Shown here: positions 40,004-55,419 of the stretch, piece by piece | Numbering within the stretch: the first letter of the stretch is position 1 | How the letters are laid out: each line of letters starts with the position of its first letter | Assembly: GCF_002968335.2 (NCBI RefSeq) | Contig: NZ_CP134398.1 | Location: 4,216,001-4,280,000, forward strand | Length of the DNA: 64,000 bases | Reading direction: 5' to 3' | Source: Mycobacterium sp. ITM-2016-00316 | GTDB taxonomy: Bacteria; Actinomycetota; Actinomycetes; Mycobacteriales; Mycobacteriaceae | Translations under genes and position numbers: made by a program | Notes under the pieces: generated by a model | Database searches by the model: none | What the model was told of the DNA's origin: nothing | Seen by the model: only the letters and a program-made list of their open reading frames with translations

Positions 40004-40594
40004 ATGGCCGACGAGCCGGCCGCGCGCCGCCCCGGCGGCCGTAATGCGCGAGTCAGGAACCAAATCCTCTCTGCCACAGCGGAACTTGTCGCCCGCGACG
40101 GTATCGCCCACTTCCGCTACGAAGATGTCGCCGAATCCGCGGGCGTCCACAAGACCAGCGTCTACCGCAACTGGCCCGACCGGGAGGCGCTGGTGGTCGA
40201 ATCCCTCATCCACTACGCCGAGGATCTCGCGTCCATCGCCGATACCGGGCACATCGAGCAGGACTTGGCCGACTATCTGCTCGCCCTGGCGAGTGCGCTC
40301 GAAACACCGTTCGGACGGACGCTCTCGCAGGCCCTCCAGCCCGCCCGCCATCACTCCACCGTCGCGGCGCTCACGAAGGTCCTGGACCGGCGCGTGGCGG
40401 CCATGCAGCGGCGGGTGGACACCGCCGTGGACCGTGGAGAACTCCCTCCGGTGGACAGCGCGTTTCTCGGCGAGATGATCTCGGGTCCGGTGCATCTCAT
40501 CGTCAACCGCGGCACGCGGTCGGTGACCCGCGCAGATGTCGAGCGGATCGTCGGCGTCGTGCTGGCGGGCATCCGCACCATCGCCGGGGACTGA
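40004..40594 (+). CDS. TetR-family transcriptional regulator
   Basis: 196 residues from ATG 40004, preceded by AGGAGG. N-terminal HTH: RNQILSATAELVARDGIAHFRYEDVAESAGVHKTSVYRNWPDREALV. The C-terminal ligand domain is variable. An in-frame ATG at 39923 would add 27 residues of no family character. It is divergent from the monooxygenase/MFS pair with a palindrome between, so it probably represses them and itself. The inducer is unknown. Confidence 0.9.
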   Translation: MADEPAARRPGGRNARVRNQILSATAELVARDGIAHFRYEDVAESAGVHKTSVYRNWPDREALVVESLIHYAEDLASIADTGHIEQDLADYLLALASALETPFGRTLSQALQPARHHSTVAALTKVLDRRVAAMQRRVDTAVDRGELPPVDSAFLGEMISGPVHLIVNRGTRSVTRADVERIVGVVLAGIRTIAGD

Positions 40595-40615
40595 GCACCG
40601 GAACCCACCACATCG

Positions 40616-40632
40616 ATGTCGCTTTTCCGCCA
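40616..40632. repeat. 17-bp sequence, copy 2
   Basis: Identical to 37636-37652, 2980 bases away, located just upstream of alkA in the tetR-alkA gap. Confidence 0.8.
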
Positions 40633-40665
40633 GTGATGTCGGTGCTCGGGTGTAAAGGTGAAGGC

Positions 40666-42162
40666 ATGCACGACGATTTCGACAGCTGCTACCGAGCGGT
40701 CCAGTCCAAGGACGCCCGGTTCGACGGCTGGTTCGTCACCGCCGTGCTCAGCACCGGTATCTATTGCCGGCCGAGCTGTCCGGTACGCCCACCTCTCGCG
40801 CGGAACATGACGTTCTATCCGACCGCTGCCGCGGCCCAGAAAGCCGGCTTCCGGGCGTGCAAGCGCTGCCGCCCGGACGCCTCACCCGGCTCCCCGGAGT
40901 GGAATGTGCGCGGTGATGTGGTGGCCCGGGCAATGCGGCTGATCGCCGACGGCACCGTGGACCGGTCCGGGGTGACCGGGTTGGCGGGCCGCCTGGGATA
41001 CACCACCCGCCAGCTGGAGCGGCTGCTGCAGGCCGAGGTGGGCGCGAACCCGCTGGCGCTGGCCCGCGCGCAGCGCAGCCAAACCGCCCGGGTGCTCATC
41101 GAGACCACCGACCTCCCGTTCAGCGATGTCGCATTCGCGGCGGGATTCAGCAGTATCCGGCAGTTCAACGAGACCGTCCGAGCGGTCAGTGCGTTGACGC
41201 CGACCGCGCTGCGCCAGCGCGCACGCAGCCGCAGCGCGGTCGAACGGGTCGGCACCGACGTGCTGTCGCTGCGCCTGCCGGTACGCGCACCGTTCTCCTA
41301 TGAGGGGCTGTTCGGGCATCTCGCCGCCAGTGCGGTGCCCGGTGTCGAAGAGGTGCGCGACGGGGCCTATCGGCGGACGCTGCGCCTGCCCTCCGGTTCC
41401 GGGGTGGTGGCGCTGACGCCCCACCCCGACCATGTGCAGTGCAGGCTGGTTGTCGACGACTTCCGCGATCTCTCCGCGGCGATCGCCCGCTGCCGGCGCC
41501 TGCTCGACCTGGATGCGGATCCGGTCGCCGTGGTGGACGCGCTGAGCCAGGATGCCCACCTCGGCGCGGTCGTGGCCAAGGCACCCGGCCAGCGCATACC
41601 GCGCACCGTCGACGAGGCGGAGCTCGCGGTCCGGGTGGTGCTGGGTCAGCAGGTCTCGGTGAAGGCGGCCCGCACGCACGCCGGGCGCCTCGCGCAGGCC
41701 TATGGCACAGCGGTCGCCGATCCCGGCGGCGGCCTCACCCATGTCTTCCCGTCCACCGAACAGCTGACCGCACTGGACCCGGACCGCTTGGCCATGCCCG
41801 CCTCCCGACGCCGAACCTTGACCACCTTGGTCGCCGCCATGGCCGCCGGCGACCTCGAGGTGGATGCGGGAGCGGACTGGAACAGAGCCAGGGCTCAGCT
41901 CACGGCGCTGCCCGGGATCGGCCCGTGGACCACCGAGGTCATTGCGATGCGCGGGTTCGGCGACCCGGACGCATTCCCGGTCACCGATCTGGGGGTACGA
42001 GCGGCCGCCAAGGCCGTCGGCCTACCCGCCGCCTCAGATGCCCTGCTCGAGCACAGCGCCCGGTGGCGCCCCTGGCGGGCCTACGTGACACAACATCTGT
42101 GGACGGCACTCGACCATGCCGTCAACGAGTGGCCACCACGATCGCGGCAGGAGAAACGATGA
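40666..42162 (+). CDS. alkA: Ada-AlkA fusion: methyl-sensing regulator and 3-methyladenine DNA glycosylase
   Basis: 498 residues from ATG 40666 (AAAGGTGAAGG upstream). Residues 1-75 are the Ada zinc/methyl-acceptor domain with Cys34, Cys38, Cys65 and Cys68; Cys34 corresponds to the methyl-accepting Cys38 of E. coli Ada. An AraC-type HTH follows (LPFSDVAFAAGFSSIRQFNE). From about 200 is the AlkA glycosylase with hairpin LTALPGIGPWTTEVIAMRG and catalytic Asp in DAFPVTDLG. It therefore senses methylation damage, activates genes and removes alkylated bases. Its stop overlaps ogt (ATGA). Rv1317c orthologue. Confidence 0.96.
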   Translation: MHDDFDSCYRAVQSKDARFDGWFVTAVLSTGIYCRPSCPVRPPLARNMTFYPTAAAAQKAGFRACKRCRPDASPGSPEWNVRGDVVARAMRLIADGTVDRSGVTGLAGRLGYTTRQLERLLQAEVGANPLALARAQRSQTARVLIETTDLPFSDVAFAAGFSSIRQFNETVRAVSALTPTALRQRARSRSAVERVGTDVLSLRLPVRAPFSYEGLFGHLAASAVPGVEEVRDGAYRRTLRLPSGSGVVALTPHPDHVQCRLVVDDFRDLSAAIARCRRLLDLDADPVAVVDALSQDAHLGAVVAKAPGQRIPRTVDEAELAVRVVLGQQVSVKAARTHAGRLAQAYGTAVADPGGGLTHVFPSTEQLTALDPDRLAMPASRRRTLTTLVAAMAAGDLEVDAGADWNRARAQLTALPGIGPWTTEVIAMRGFGDPDAFPVTDLGVRAAAKAVGLPAASDALLEHSARWRPWRAYVTQHLWTALDHAVNEWPPRSRQEKR

Positions 42163-42656
42163 CTGGCATGCAGTTCCGAAGCGTGGACAGCCCCGTGGGG
42201 CTGCTGACCCTGGCCGGCGTCGACGGACGTCTCGGGCACCTCAGGATGGAAGACCAGACCTACGAGCCGAACCGCGCCGGCTGGCAGATCGACGACTCGG
42301 CGTTCCCGGATGCGGTCGAACAGCTCACCGCCTACTTCGCCGGCACGCTCACCGAATTCGATCTGGATCTGCATTTCGGCGGAACGCCTTTCCAACGCCG
42401 TGTGTGGGAGGCACTGCTGACAATTCCCTATGGCGAGACCACAACATACGGTGAGATCGCATTGCAGATCGGATCGCCGACGGCATTCCGGGCGGTCGGA
42501 TTGGCCAATGGACATAATCCGATCGGCATCATTGTGCCGTGCCATCGCGTTATCGGCGCCAATGGCAGCCTCACCGGTTATGGCGGTGGATTGAACCGCA
42601 AAAGGGCATTGTTGGATATGGAGAAAAGCCGGTCAGAATTGGCGCTATTCGATTGA
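42159..42656 (+). CDS. ogt: Methylated-DNA--protein-cysteine methyltransferase
   Basis: 165 residues. It removes methyl groups from O6-methylguanine in a single-turnover transfer to Cys128 in IVPCHRVIG. The HTH and Asn/Arg hinge (YGEIALQIGSPTAFRAVGLANGHNP) are typical. ATG 42159 overlaps the alkA stop, so both are co-translated in the adaptive response operon. Start could instead be the ATG nine bases later. Rv1316c orthologue. Confidence 0.96.
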   Translation: MTGMQFRSVDSPVGLLTLAGVDGRLGHLRMEDQTYEPNRAGWQIDDSAFPDAVEQLTAYFAGTLTEFDLDLHFGGTPFQRRVWEALLTIPYGETTTYGEIALQIGSPTAFRAVGLANGHNPIGIIVPCHRVIGANGSLTGYGGGLNRKRALLDMEKSRSELALFD

Positions 42657-42727
42657 TCTGCATTCCAACTCGTTCTCTGATAAGAGGTTTCCGAGAACGA
42701 ACAAAACAGGCCCTAACGCACAAATGC

Positions 42728-42760
42728 CTCGGCCCTCCAAACGGTGTTTGGAGGGCCGAG
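42728..42760 (-). terminator. rrn operon terminator hairpin
   Basis: CTCGGCCCTCCAAA (42728-42741) and TTTGGAGGGCCGAG (42747-42760) form a perfect 14-bp stem with loop CGGTG, 12 bases past the 5S 3' end. It ends the rRNA transcript and may also stop read-through from convergent ogt. Confidence 0.85.
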
Positions 42761-42771
42761 GGCTTAATGTG

Positions 42772-42886
42772 TGTTCGGCGGTGTCCTACTTTTCCACCCT
42801 TTTGGGTAGTATCATTGGCGCTGGTAGGCTTAGCTTCCGGGTTCGGGATGGGACCGGGCGTTTCCCTGCCGCTATGGCCGCCGTAA
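42772..42886 (-). rRNA. rrf: 5S ribosomal RNA
   Basis: About 115 nt, reading TTACGGCGGCCATAGCGG at the 5' end and CACCGCCGAACA at the 3' end, which pair as the 5S terminal stem. The conserved CCCGGTCCCATCCCGAACC loop is present. Ends are estimated by comparison with mycobacterial 5S. Confidence 0.95.
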
Positions 42887-43081
42887 CTTTATTCACCCTT
42901 TTCTGGGCGCCCCCACGCGCGTGATGGGTGGGGGAAGTGTGTTTTGGTGGTGGAGTGTGTGACATTCCCATTGCTGGTCGTGTCGTGTGTTCCATGGTGT
43001 GGATTGTGGTTGCAAGCGCGTTTGTTGTGCGTCAAATTTTTTCTTACACGGTTTATCTGCTACCCACTTTTGATGGGTGTG

Positions 43082-48165
<5,084 letters not shown>

Positions 48166-48334
48166 ACAACCCAACCCAAAGGCCAGGTGGAATTCGAATC
48201 AGAAAAACCTGATATCCAAACAAAAGACACCAAAAACTGGCATCAAAAAAACAAACCACCCACCAAACTCGGGAAGACGGGAAGTCCCCCAAAAATGAGT
48301 GGCAAAAAACAACAAACAAAAACCACCAAACACA

Positions 48335-48352
48335 CTATTGAGTTCTCAAACA
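48335..48352 (-). promoter_or_regulatory. Antitermination (box A-like) element in the rrn leader
   Basis: TGTTTGAGAACTCAATAG on the minus strand matches the conserved actinobacterial rRNA leader sequence that assembles Nus antitermination factors. Confidence 0.7.
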
Positions 48353-48398
48353 ACAGACCAGATTGTTTCGAAGTTTCCCGTTTCGGGGCAACCCTGCC

Positions 48399-48427
48399 AG
48401 CTTAAACTATCTGAGCCGGGGAGTCAA
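48399..48427 (-). promoter_or_regulatory. rrn promoter proximal to 16S (PCL1-like)
   Basis: -35 TTGACT at 48422-48427 and -10 TAAGCT at 48399-48404, spacing 17. GTTGCCCCGAAACGGG follows, matching the conserved leader motif just after mycobacterial PCL1. Confidence 0.75.
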
Positions 48428-48462
48428 ACTTCTCTGTCCCCCGTGTCCGGGGCAACTCGATT

Positions 48463-48492
48463 AGATTAGGACTTCGTTCGTTGCGAAGTCAA
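48463..48492 (-). promoter_or_regulatory. rrn promoter proximal to murA (P1-like)
   Basis: -35 TTGACT at 48487-48492 and -10 TAATCT at 48463-48468, spacing 18, 65 bases upstream of the second promoter and 46 bases past the murA stop. Confidence 0.65.
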
Positions 48493-48537
48493 ATCCGCTG
48501 GTCAGAGGCTCGGTGTCGCGGCACCGGCCGGTCCGAC

Positions 48538-49791
48538 CTATCTTACCCGCTCCACCTCGGCGCCCAAACTGACCAGATTTTCCACGAACAACGGGTAACC
48601 CCGATCGATGTGGAAGACGTCGTGCACCTCGGTGTCCCCGTCGGCAACCAGTCCGGCAAGCACCAGGCCCGCGCCGGCCCGGATGTCCGATGCCCATACC
48701 GGTGCGCTCGACAGCTGCGGCAGCCCACGCACGACGGCATGGTGACCGTCCGTACGAGCATCGGCCCCCAACCGGATCATCTCCTCGACGAAGCGGAAGC
48801 GTGCTTCGAACACGTTCTCGGTGATCATCGACGTGCCTTCGGCGATACAGGCCAACCCGATCGCCATCGGCTGCAGGTCGGTGGGGAAACCCGGAAACGG
48901 CAGCGTGGCGACGTTGACGGCCTTGGGCCGCTCGTACTGGACCACGCGGAAGCCGTTGTCATGCTGGGTGACTGTCGCGCCGGCGTCGTGCAACTTGTGC
49001 AACACCAACTGAAGGTGCGCGGGGTCCACACCGGTCACGGAGATGTCCCCCTTGGTCATCGCCGCAGCGATGCCCCAGGTCGCCGCGACGATGCGATCCC
49101 CGATCACCCGATGCTCGGTGGGGTACAGCCGATCCACTCCGGTGATGGTCAAGGTCGATGAGCCGGCGCCGGAGACCTGCGCCCCCATCTGGTTGAGCAT
49201 GGTGCAGATATCAGCGATGTCCGGCTCGCGGGCGGCGTTGTGGATCGTGGTGACACCCTCGGCCAACACCGCCGCCATCAGGATGTTCTCGGTCGCGCCC
49301 ACCGACGGGAACTCCAACTGGATCTCCGCGCCGCGCAACTGATCGGCCTCCGCGACCACGCAACCATGCTCGATATTGCAGCGGGCCCCGAGCTGTCGCA
49401 GTCCGGACTGGTGCATATCCAGCGGCCGAGATCCGATCGCATCGCCACCGGGCAACGCGACCTTGGCGCGCTTACCCCGCCCGACCAGCGGACCGAGCAC
49501 ACACACCGATGCACGGAACTGGCGCACGGCGGCGAAGTCGGCGTCGTACTTGACCTCGTCCGGCGAGGTGACGCGGACCGTCGACCCGTCGAGGTCGACG
49601 GTGGCGCCCAGGCCGCGGAGCACCTCGGCCATCAACGGGACGTCCAGGATGTCCGGGCAGTTGGTGATCGTGCTGGTGCCCTCGGCCAACAGCGTTGCCG
49701 CCATCAGCTTGAGCACGCTGTTCTTTGCTCCCCCGACGGCGACTTCACCCGATAACCGGCTTCCGCCCGTCACCACGAATCGATCGCTCAC
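48538..49791 (-). CDS. murA: UDP-N-acetylglucosamine 1-carboxyvinyltransferase
   Basis: 417 residues from GTG 49791 ([10 protein letters not shown]). First committed step of peptidoglycan synthesis: transfers enolpyruvate from PEP to UDP-GlcNAc. The catalytic Cys of E. coli (LPGGCTIG) is Asp117 here ([11 protein letters not shown]), as in M. tuberculosis, giving intrinsic fosfomycin resistance. Lys-Asn of [11 protein letters not shown] and the [10 protein letters not shown] region are intact. It lies upstream of the rrn promoters, the rrnA arrangement. Confidence 0.97.
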   Translation of the reverse strand: MSDRFVVTGGSRLSGEVAVGGAKNSVLKLMAATLLAEGTSTITNCPDILDVPLMAEVLRGLGATVDLDGSTVRVTSPDEVKYDADFAAVRQFRASVCVLGPLVGRGKRAKVALPGGDAIGSRPLDMHQSGLRQLGARCNIEHGCVVAEADQLRGAEIQLEFPSVGATENILMAAVLAEGVTTIHNAAREPDIADICTMLNQMGAQVSGAGSSTLTITGVDRLYPTEHRVIGDRIVAATWGIAAAMTKGDISVTGVDPAHLQLVLHKLHDAGATVTQHDNGFRVVQYERPKAVNVATLPFPGFPTDLQPMAIGLACIAEGTSMITENVFEARFRFVEEMIRLGADARTDGHHAVVRGLPQLSSAPVWASDIRAGAGLVLAGLVADGDTEVHDVFHIDRGYPLFVENLVSLGAEVERVR

Positions 49792-49873
49792 GCGGGCCAG
49801 TGTAAGCAGACCAGGCCCTGGTTGAAGAACGCTGCGGCCACATCGGCGCTGGATGGACCGGTACGGTTGAACC

Positions 49874-50449
49874 ATGGCCGTGCACCTGACCCGCATCTAT
49901 ACCCGGACCGGCGACGACGGCACCACCGGGCTGAGCGATTTCAGCCGGGTCTCCAAGAACGACGCCCGGCTCGAGGCCTACGCGGACTGTGATGAGGCCA
50001 ATGCGGCAATCGGTGTTGCGGTGTCGCTGGGCCGGCCCGATGACCGGATTCGCGCGGTTCTGCTACAGATCCAGAACGACCTTTTCGATGCGGGTGCCGA
50101 CCTCTCCACCCCGGTGGTGGACAACCCGGAGTATCCGCCGCTGCGGGTTCTGCAGGATTACATCGACCGGCTCGAAGGCTGGTGCGACGACTTCAACGAG
50201 GACCTGCCCAAACTCGACTCGTTCATCCTGCCGGGCGGGACCGCACTGTCGGCGCTGCTGCATGTGGCGCGCACCGTCACCCGTCGCGCCGAGCGCTCCG
50301 CGTGGCGGGCGGTGCACCAGCACGGTGGATCCGTGAACGTGCTCCCGGCGAAATACCTCAACCGGCTGTCTGACCTGCTCTTCATCCTGTCGAGAGTGGC
50401 CAACCCGGACGGCGATGTGAAATGGCAGCCCGGCGGCCAGCGAACCTAG
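49874..50449 (+). CDS. PduO-type cob(I)alamin adenosyltransferase (Rv1314c orthologue)
   Basis: 191 residues. Makes adenosylcobalamin, the cofactor needed by methylmalonyl-CoA mutase. ATP-binding N-terminus [20 protein letters not shown] and [23 protein letters not shown] motifs are typical of PduO. Divergent from murA, 82 bases between starts. Confidence 0.95.
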   Translation: MAVHLTRIYTRTGDDGTTGLSDFSRVSKNDARLEAYADCDEANAAIGVAVSLGRPDDRIRAVLLQIQNDLFDAGADLSTPVVDNPEYPPLRVLQDYIDRLEGWCDDFNEDLPKLDSFILPGGTALSALLHVARTVTRRAERSAWRAVHQHGGSVNVLPAKYLNRLSDLLFILSRVANPDGDVKWQPGGQRT

Positions 50450-50461
50450 CTACAGCGGGCA

Positions 50462-50484
50462 GGAGCGCAGCGACCCGGGAATCA
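50462..50484 (+). repeat. GGAGCGCAGCGACCCGGGAA repeat-like word
   Basis: Lies 13 bases past the adenosyltransferase stop and overlaps the DUF2550 stop. It resembles the GCGAGCGAAGCGACGGGGAA copies at 17488-17540. Possibly one of a dispersed family; only a genome-wide count could tell. Confidence 0.4.
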
Positions 50485-50925
50485 GGTACGCCGCCGCGCC
50501 CGCGGTGACGGCCGTGATTCCACCCATGAGGTGAAGGCCGTCAATGCCCCGCGGTCGAGCGCCACTTCGTAACCGCGCCCGCGTTCGGGGCTGACATCGC
50601 GCAGTTCCAGCACCGCGATCTCCTCGGTCATGATGTCGAACTCGTCGCCGCGCGGGGAGCGCCGGGAGACGACCTCAAGACCCAGCCTGCTCAGCCGGCG
50701 ATCCGGCCACCAGCGTGCGCTCGACAACCGGTAGAACTCGGCCTCGCCGCCGCGGTAACGCAGCACGCCATGGCGCCAGCCGGCTCCGCCCTCGGCCGGA
50801 TAGTCGCGCAGGATGGCGGCGGTACCACCCACCTGGCGCAGCTTCCACAGGCGGTAGCCGAGCGCGACCACCGCCAACAGCAAAACGCCGACGAGCGCGA
50901 CCATGAACAACATGGACGCGCTCAT
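50482..50925 (-). CDS. DUF2550 membrane-anchored protein (Rv1312 orthologue)
   Basis: 147 residues. One N-terminal membrane helix (MLFMVALVGVLLLAVVALGYRLW) and a soluble basic/aromatic domain with WRHGVLRYRGGEAEFYRLSS. It follows atpC at 12 bases and is probably the last gene of the ATP synthase message, as in M. tuberculosis. Function unknown. Confidence 0.9.
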   Translation of the reverse strand: MSASMLFMVALVGVLLLAVVALGYRLWKLRQVGGTAAILRDYPAEGGAGWRHGVLRYRGGEAEFYRLSSARWWPDRRLSRLGLEVVSRRSPRGDEFDIMTEEIAVLELRDVSPERGRGYEVALDRGALTAFTSWVESRPSPRARRRT

Positions 50926-50937
50926 CGGCGGTTCCTA

Positions 50938-51303
50938 CTAGTCGATCTGCCCGACCGCGCGCAGCCGCGCGCGGCCCCAGGCTGCGGTGGCAGGATCGTC
51001 GGATTCGGAGTCCTGCTTGGCCGCGTCGGCATCGATCTCCGACTCGAACTGGGCGTTCTCCACCAGGAGGCTCACCCCGGAATCGGTCACCGACAGAAAT
51101 CCACCGTCGACGGCGATGCGAAGGTCATCCTCGCCCTCCCGCTCGACGCGCACCATGGCGTCGTCGACCAGCTGGGCCACCAACGGGATGTGTCGGGGCA
51201 GGATGCCGATCTCACCCGCAGTGGTGCGGGTGAAGACGAACGTGGCCTTGCCGGACCACAACTCACGCTCGACGGCGACGATCTCGACGTCCAGTTCAGC
51301 CAT
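50938..51303 (-). CDS. atpC: ATP synthase epsilon subunit
   Basis: 121 residues, the short mycobacterial form. N-terminal beta-barrel ([40 protein letters not shown]) and a short C-terminal helical part. It joins gamma in the rotor stalk and regulates hydrolysis. Directly after atpD. Confidence 0.96.
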   Translation of the reverse strand: MAELDVEIVAVERELWSGKATFVFTRTTAGEIGILPRHIPLVAQLVDDAMVRVEREGEDDLRIAVDGGFLSVTDSGVSLLVENAQFESEIDADAAKQDSESDDPATAAWGRARLRAVGQID

Positions 51304-51333
51304 GCCACACCACCTTTCGGGCCACTAGACCGG

Positions 51334-52779
<1,446 letters not shown>

Positions 52780-52788
52780 CTACGGGGC

Positions 52789-53715
52789 TTACTTGGCGTC
52801 GGCCAGCGCGTTGGCGCCACCGACGATCTCGCTGATTTCCTGGGTGATCTGCGCCTGACGCTCGCGGTTGGCCGCCAGCGTGAGTGCCTTGATCAGATCG
52901 TCGGCGTTGTCGGTGGCCGACTTCATGGCGCGCCGGCGTGAAGCCGACTCCGAGGCGGCCGCCTCCAGCAGTGCCGCGTACACGCGGGTGGCGATGTAGC
53001 GCGGCAGGAGCGCGTCGAACAGGTTCTCGGCGTTCGGCTCGAACGAGAACAGGGTGTGCGGGCCCTCATCCGGTGCGTCTTCGACGTACTCGACGACCAT
53101 CGGGGCGATCCGCAGTGCCGCCGCGGTCTGCGACAACATCGACCGGAACTCGGTCGACACGATGTGCAGTTCGTCGACACCGAGGATGCCGTCCGCACCG
53201 CCGTCGTCGCCGTCGTCATCGGCACCCGACATGAAGGCCGTCACCAGGGTGTCGGCGATCTCCTTGGCGTGCTCGTAGGTGGGTCGCTCCGAGAAGCCGG
53301 TCCACGACTCCACCACGTCACGCTGGCGGAAGTTGTAGTAGCCCAGTGCCTTCCGGCCGATGACGTAGACCACCGGGGACTTGCCCTCGTCGCGCAGCAG
53401 CGAGAACAGTTCCTCGGCGCGACGCAGCACGTTGGCGTTGTATCCGCCGCACAGGCCACGGTCCGAGGACACCACCAGCACGGCGGCCCGCTTCGGGTTC
53501 TCCCGCGCGACGAGCAGCGGGTGATCCAGCGCGCTGGCGCCGGCCAGCTCGGTGAGCATGCTGGTGATTTCGGTGGCGTAGGGCCGGGCCGCTTGGACCC
53601 GAGCCTGCGCCTTGGCGATCCGCGACGTGGCGATCAGCTCTTGAGCCTTGGTGATCTTCTTGATCGCCCCGGCCGAGCGGATACGTCCGCGTAGCTCGCG
53701 CAGTGTGGCTGCCAT
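52789..53715 (-). CDS. atpG: ATP synthase gamma subunit
   Basis: 308 residues. The central rotor shaft: N-terminal [23 protein letters not shown] and C-terminal [15 protein letters not shown] helices form the coiled coil. A Gly/Asp-rich insert ([14 protein letters not shown], about 165-178) is the mycobacteria-specific loop reported to affect ATP synthesis. Seven bases after atpA. Confidence 0.97.
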   Translation of the reverse strand: MAATLRELRGRIRSAGAIKKITKAQELIATSRIAKAQARVQAARPYATEITSMLTELAGASALDHPLLVARENPKRAAVLVVSSDRGLCGGYNANVLRRAEELFSLLRDEGKSPVVYVIGRKALGYYNFRQRDVVESWTGFSERPTYEHAKEIADTLVTAFMSGADDDGDDGGADGILGVDELHIVSTEFRSMLSQTAAALRIAPMVVEYVEDAPDEGPHTLFSFEPNAENLFDALLPRYIATRVYAALLEAAASESASRRRAMKSATDNADDLIKALTLAANRERQAQITQEISEIVGGANALADAK

Positions 53716-53722
53716 TGGTTAC

Positions 53723-55372
53723 CTAGGCCTTCTTGGGAGCAGGCTTGCGGACCTTGACCGATTCCTTCTCCAGGTCCTCGGGATCGAGGGCCTCGGAGTC
53801 GGCCTCGTTGACGACGACCGAGCTGCCGTCAGACGCCGAGAAGCCCTTCTTGAAGTCGTTGATCACGGTGACCAGCTTCTCCTCGGCTTCCTCGGAGAGC
53901 TTCTTGCTCTCCTTGATGCCATTGAGGATGTCCGAGTGGCTGGCCTTCACGTGCTCCAGCAGCTCGGTCTCGAAGCGTGAGACGTCTTCGGCGGGAACCG
54001 AATCCAGGTGGCCCTTGGTTCCGAGGAAGATCGCGACGACCTGGTCCTCGACGGCCAGCGGGCTGTACTGGGGCTGCTTGAGCAGCTCGACCAGACGCAC
54101 ACCGCGGTCCAGCTGCGCCTTGGAGGCCGCGTCCAGATCCGAGGCGAAGGCCGCGAAGGCCTCCAGCTCGCGGTACTGCGACAGGTCCAAGCGGAGACTT
54201 CCTGCCACTTCCTTCATTGCCTTGATCTGGGCGGCACCACCGACGCGGGACACCGAGACACCGACGTTGATGGCCGGTCGCACGCCCTGGTTGAACAGGT
54301 CGGACTCCAAGAAGCACTGGCCGTCGGTGATCGAGATGACGTTGGTCGGGATGAACGCCGAGATGTCGTTGGCCTTGGTCTCGATGATCGGCAGGCCGGT
54401 CATCGATCCACCGCCGAGCTCGTCGGACAGCTTGGCGCACCGCTCCAGCAGGCGGGAGTGCAGGTAGAACACGTCGCCGGGGAACGCCTCGCGGCCCGGC
54501 GGGCGGCGCAGCAGCAGCGAGATGGCGCGGTAGGCGTCGGCCTGCTTGGACAGGTCGTCGAACACGATGAGGACGTGCTTGCCGTCGTACATCCAGTGCT
54601 GGCCGATGGCCGAACCGGTGTAGGGCGCCAGCCACTTGAAGCCGGCAGCGTCGGAGGCGGGGGCCGCGACGATGGTGGTGTACTCCATCGCACCGCCGTC
54701 TTCGAGCGCCCGCTTCACCGAGGCGATCGTGGTGCCCTTCTGGCCGATCGCGACGTAGACGCAGCGCACCTGCTGCTTGGGGTCGCCGGTCTCCCACGCC
54801 CCACGCTGGTTGAGGATGGTGTCGACGGCGACGGCGGTCTTGCCGGTCTTGCGGTCACCGATGATCAGCTGGCGCTGGCCGCGGCCGATCGGCGTCATGG
54901 CGTCGATGGCCTTGATACCGGTCTGCAGCGGCTCACTGACACCCTGGCGCTGCACCACCGAGGGGGCCTGCAGCTCGAGGGCACGCCGGGTGTCCGAGGC
55001 GATGTCGCCCTGGCCGTCGATCGGCTGGCCGAGCGGGTTCACCACGCGGCCGAGGAAGGCGTCACCCACCGGGACGGAGAGCACCTCGCCGGTGCGCTTG
55101 ACCTGCTGGCCTTCGGCGATCTTCGCGAAGTCACCCAGGATCACGGCGCCGACGCTGTGCTCGTCGAGGTTCATCGCGACACCCAGAACGCCGCCCGGGA
55201 ATTCGAGCAGCTCCTGTGTCATGACCGAGGGCAGGCCCTCGACGTGGGCGATGCCGTCACCGGCATCGACAACGGTGCCGACCTCTTCCCGCTCGGTGTC
55301 GGCGGAAAACGAGGATACGTAGCCCTCGATGGCACCTTCGATATCAGCAGCCGAGATTGTCAACTCTGCCAT
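53723..55372 (-). CDS. atpA: ATP synthase alpha subunit
   Basis: 549 residues. Non-catalytic nucleotide site Walker [14 protein letters not shown] and arginine finger region [13 protein letters not shown]. The last ~40 residues (after KKGFSAS: acidic then [10 protein letters not shown]) are the mycobacterial alpha C-terminal extension, which is known to suppress ATP hydrolysis. 47 bases after atpH. Confidence 0.98.
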   Translation of the reverse strand: MAELTISAADIEGAIEGYVSSFSADTEREEVGTVVDAGDGIAHVEGLPSVMTQELLEFPGGVLGVAMNLDEHSVGAVILGDFAKIAEGQQVKRTGEVLSVPVGDAFLGRVVNPLGQPIDGQGDIASDTRRALELQAPSVVQRQGVSEPLQTGIKAIDAMTPIGRGQRQLIIGDRKTGKTAVAVDTILNQRGAWETGDPKQQVRCVYVAIGQKGTTIASVKRALEDGGAMEYTTIVAAPASDAAGFKWLAPYTGSAIGQHWMYDGKHVLIVFDDLSKQADAYRAISLLLRRPPGREAFPGDVFYLHSRLLERCAKLSDELGGGSMTGLPIIETKANDISAFIPTNVISITDGQCFLESDLFNQGVRPAINVGVSVSRVGGAAQIKAMKEVAGSLRLDLSQYRELEAFAAFASDLDAASKAQLDRGVRLVELLKQPQYSPLAVEDQVVAIFLGTKGHLDSVPAEDVSRFETELLEHVKASHSDILNGIKESKKLSEEAEEKLVTVINDFKKGFSASDGSSVVVNEADSEALDPEDLEKESVKVRKPAPKKA

Positions 55373-55419
55373 GGTTTTTCGTCTTCCTACCTTTTGATCT
55401 GGGTGATAAGTCTTCGGGG

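Larger units (their letters stand above)
48166..48537 (-). promoter_or_regulatory. rrn leader and promoter region
   Basis: 372 bases between murA and 16S with no gene. It holds two promoters (listed separately), a conserved antitermination segment at 48335-48352 and an A/C-rich (plus-strand) stretch close to the 16S that will form the processing stem with the spacer. Confidence 0.85.

Noticed and set aside
41439..42656. 405-residue open frame containing ogt
   Set aside because: The part before 42159 is a shifted reading of alkA; only the C-terminal 165 residues are Ogt.
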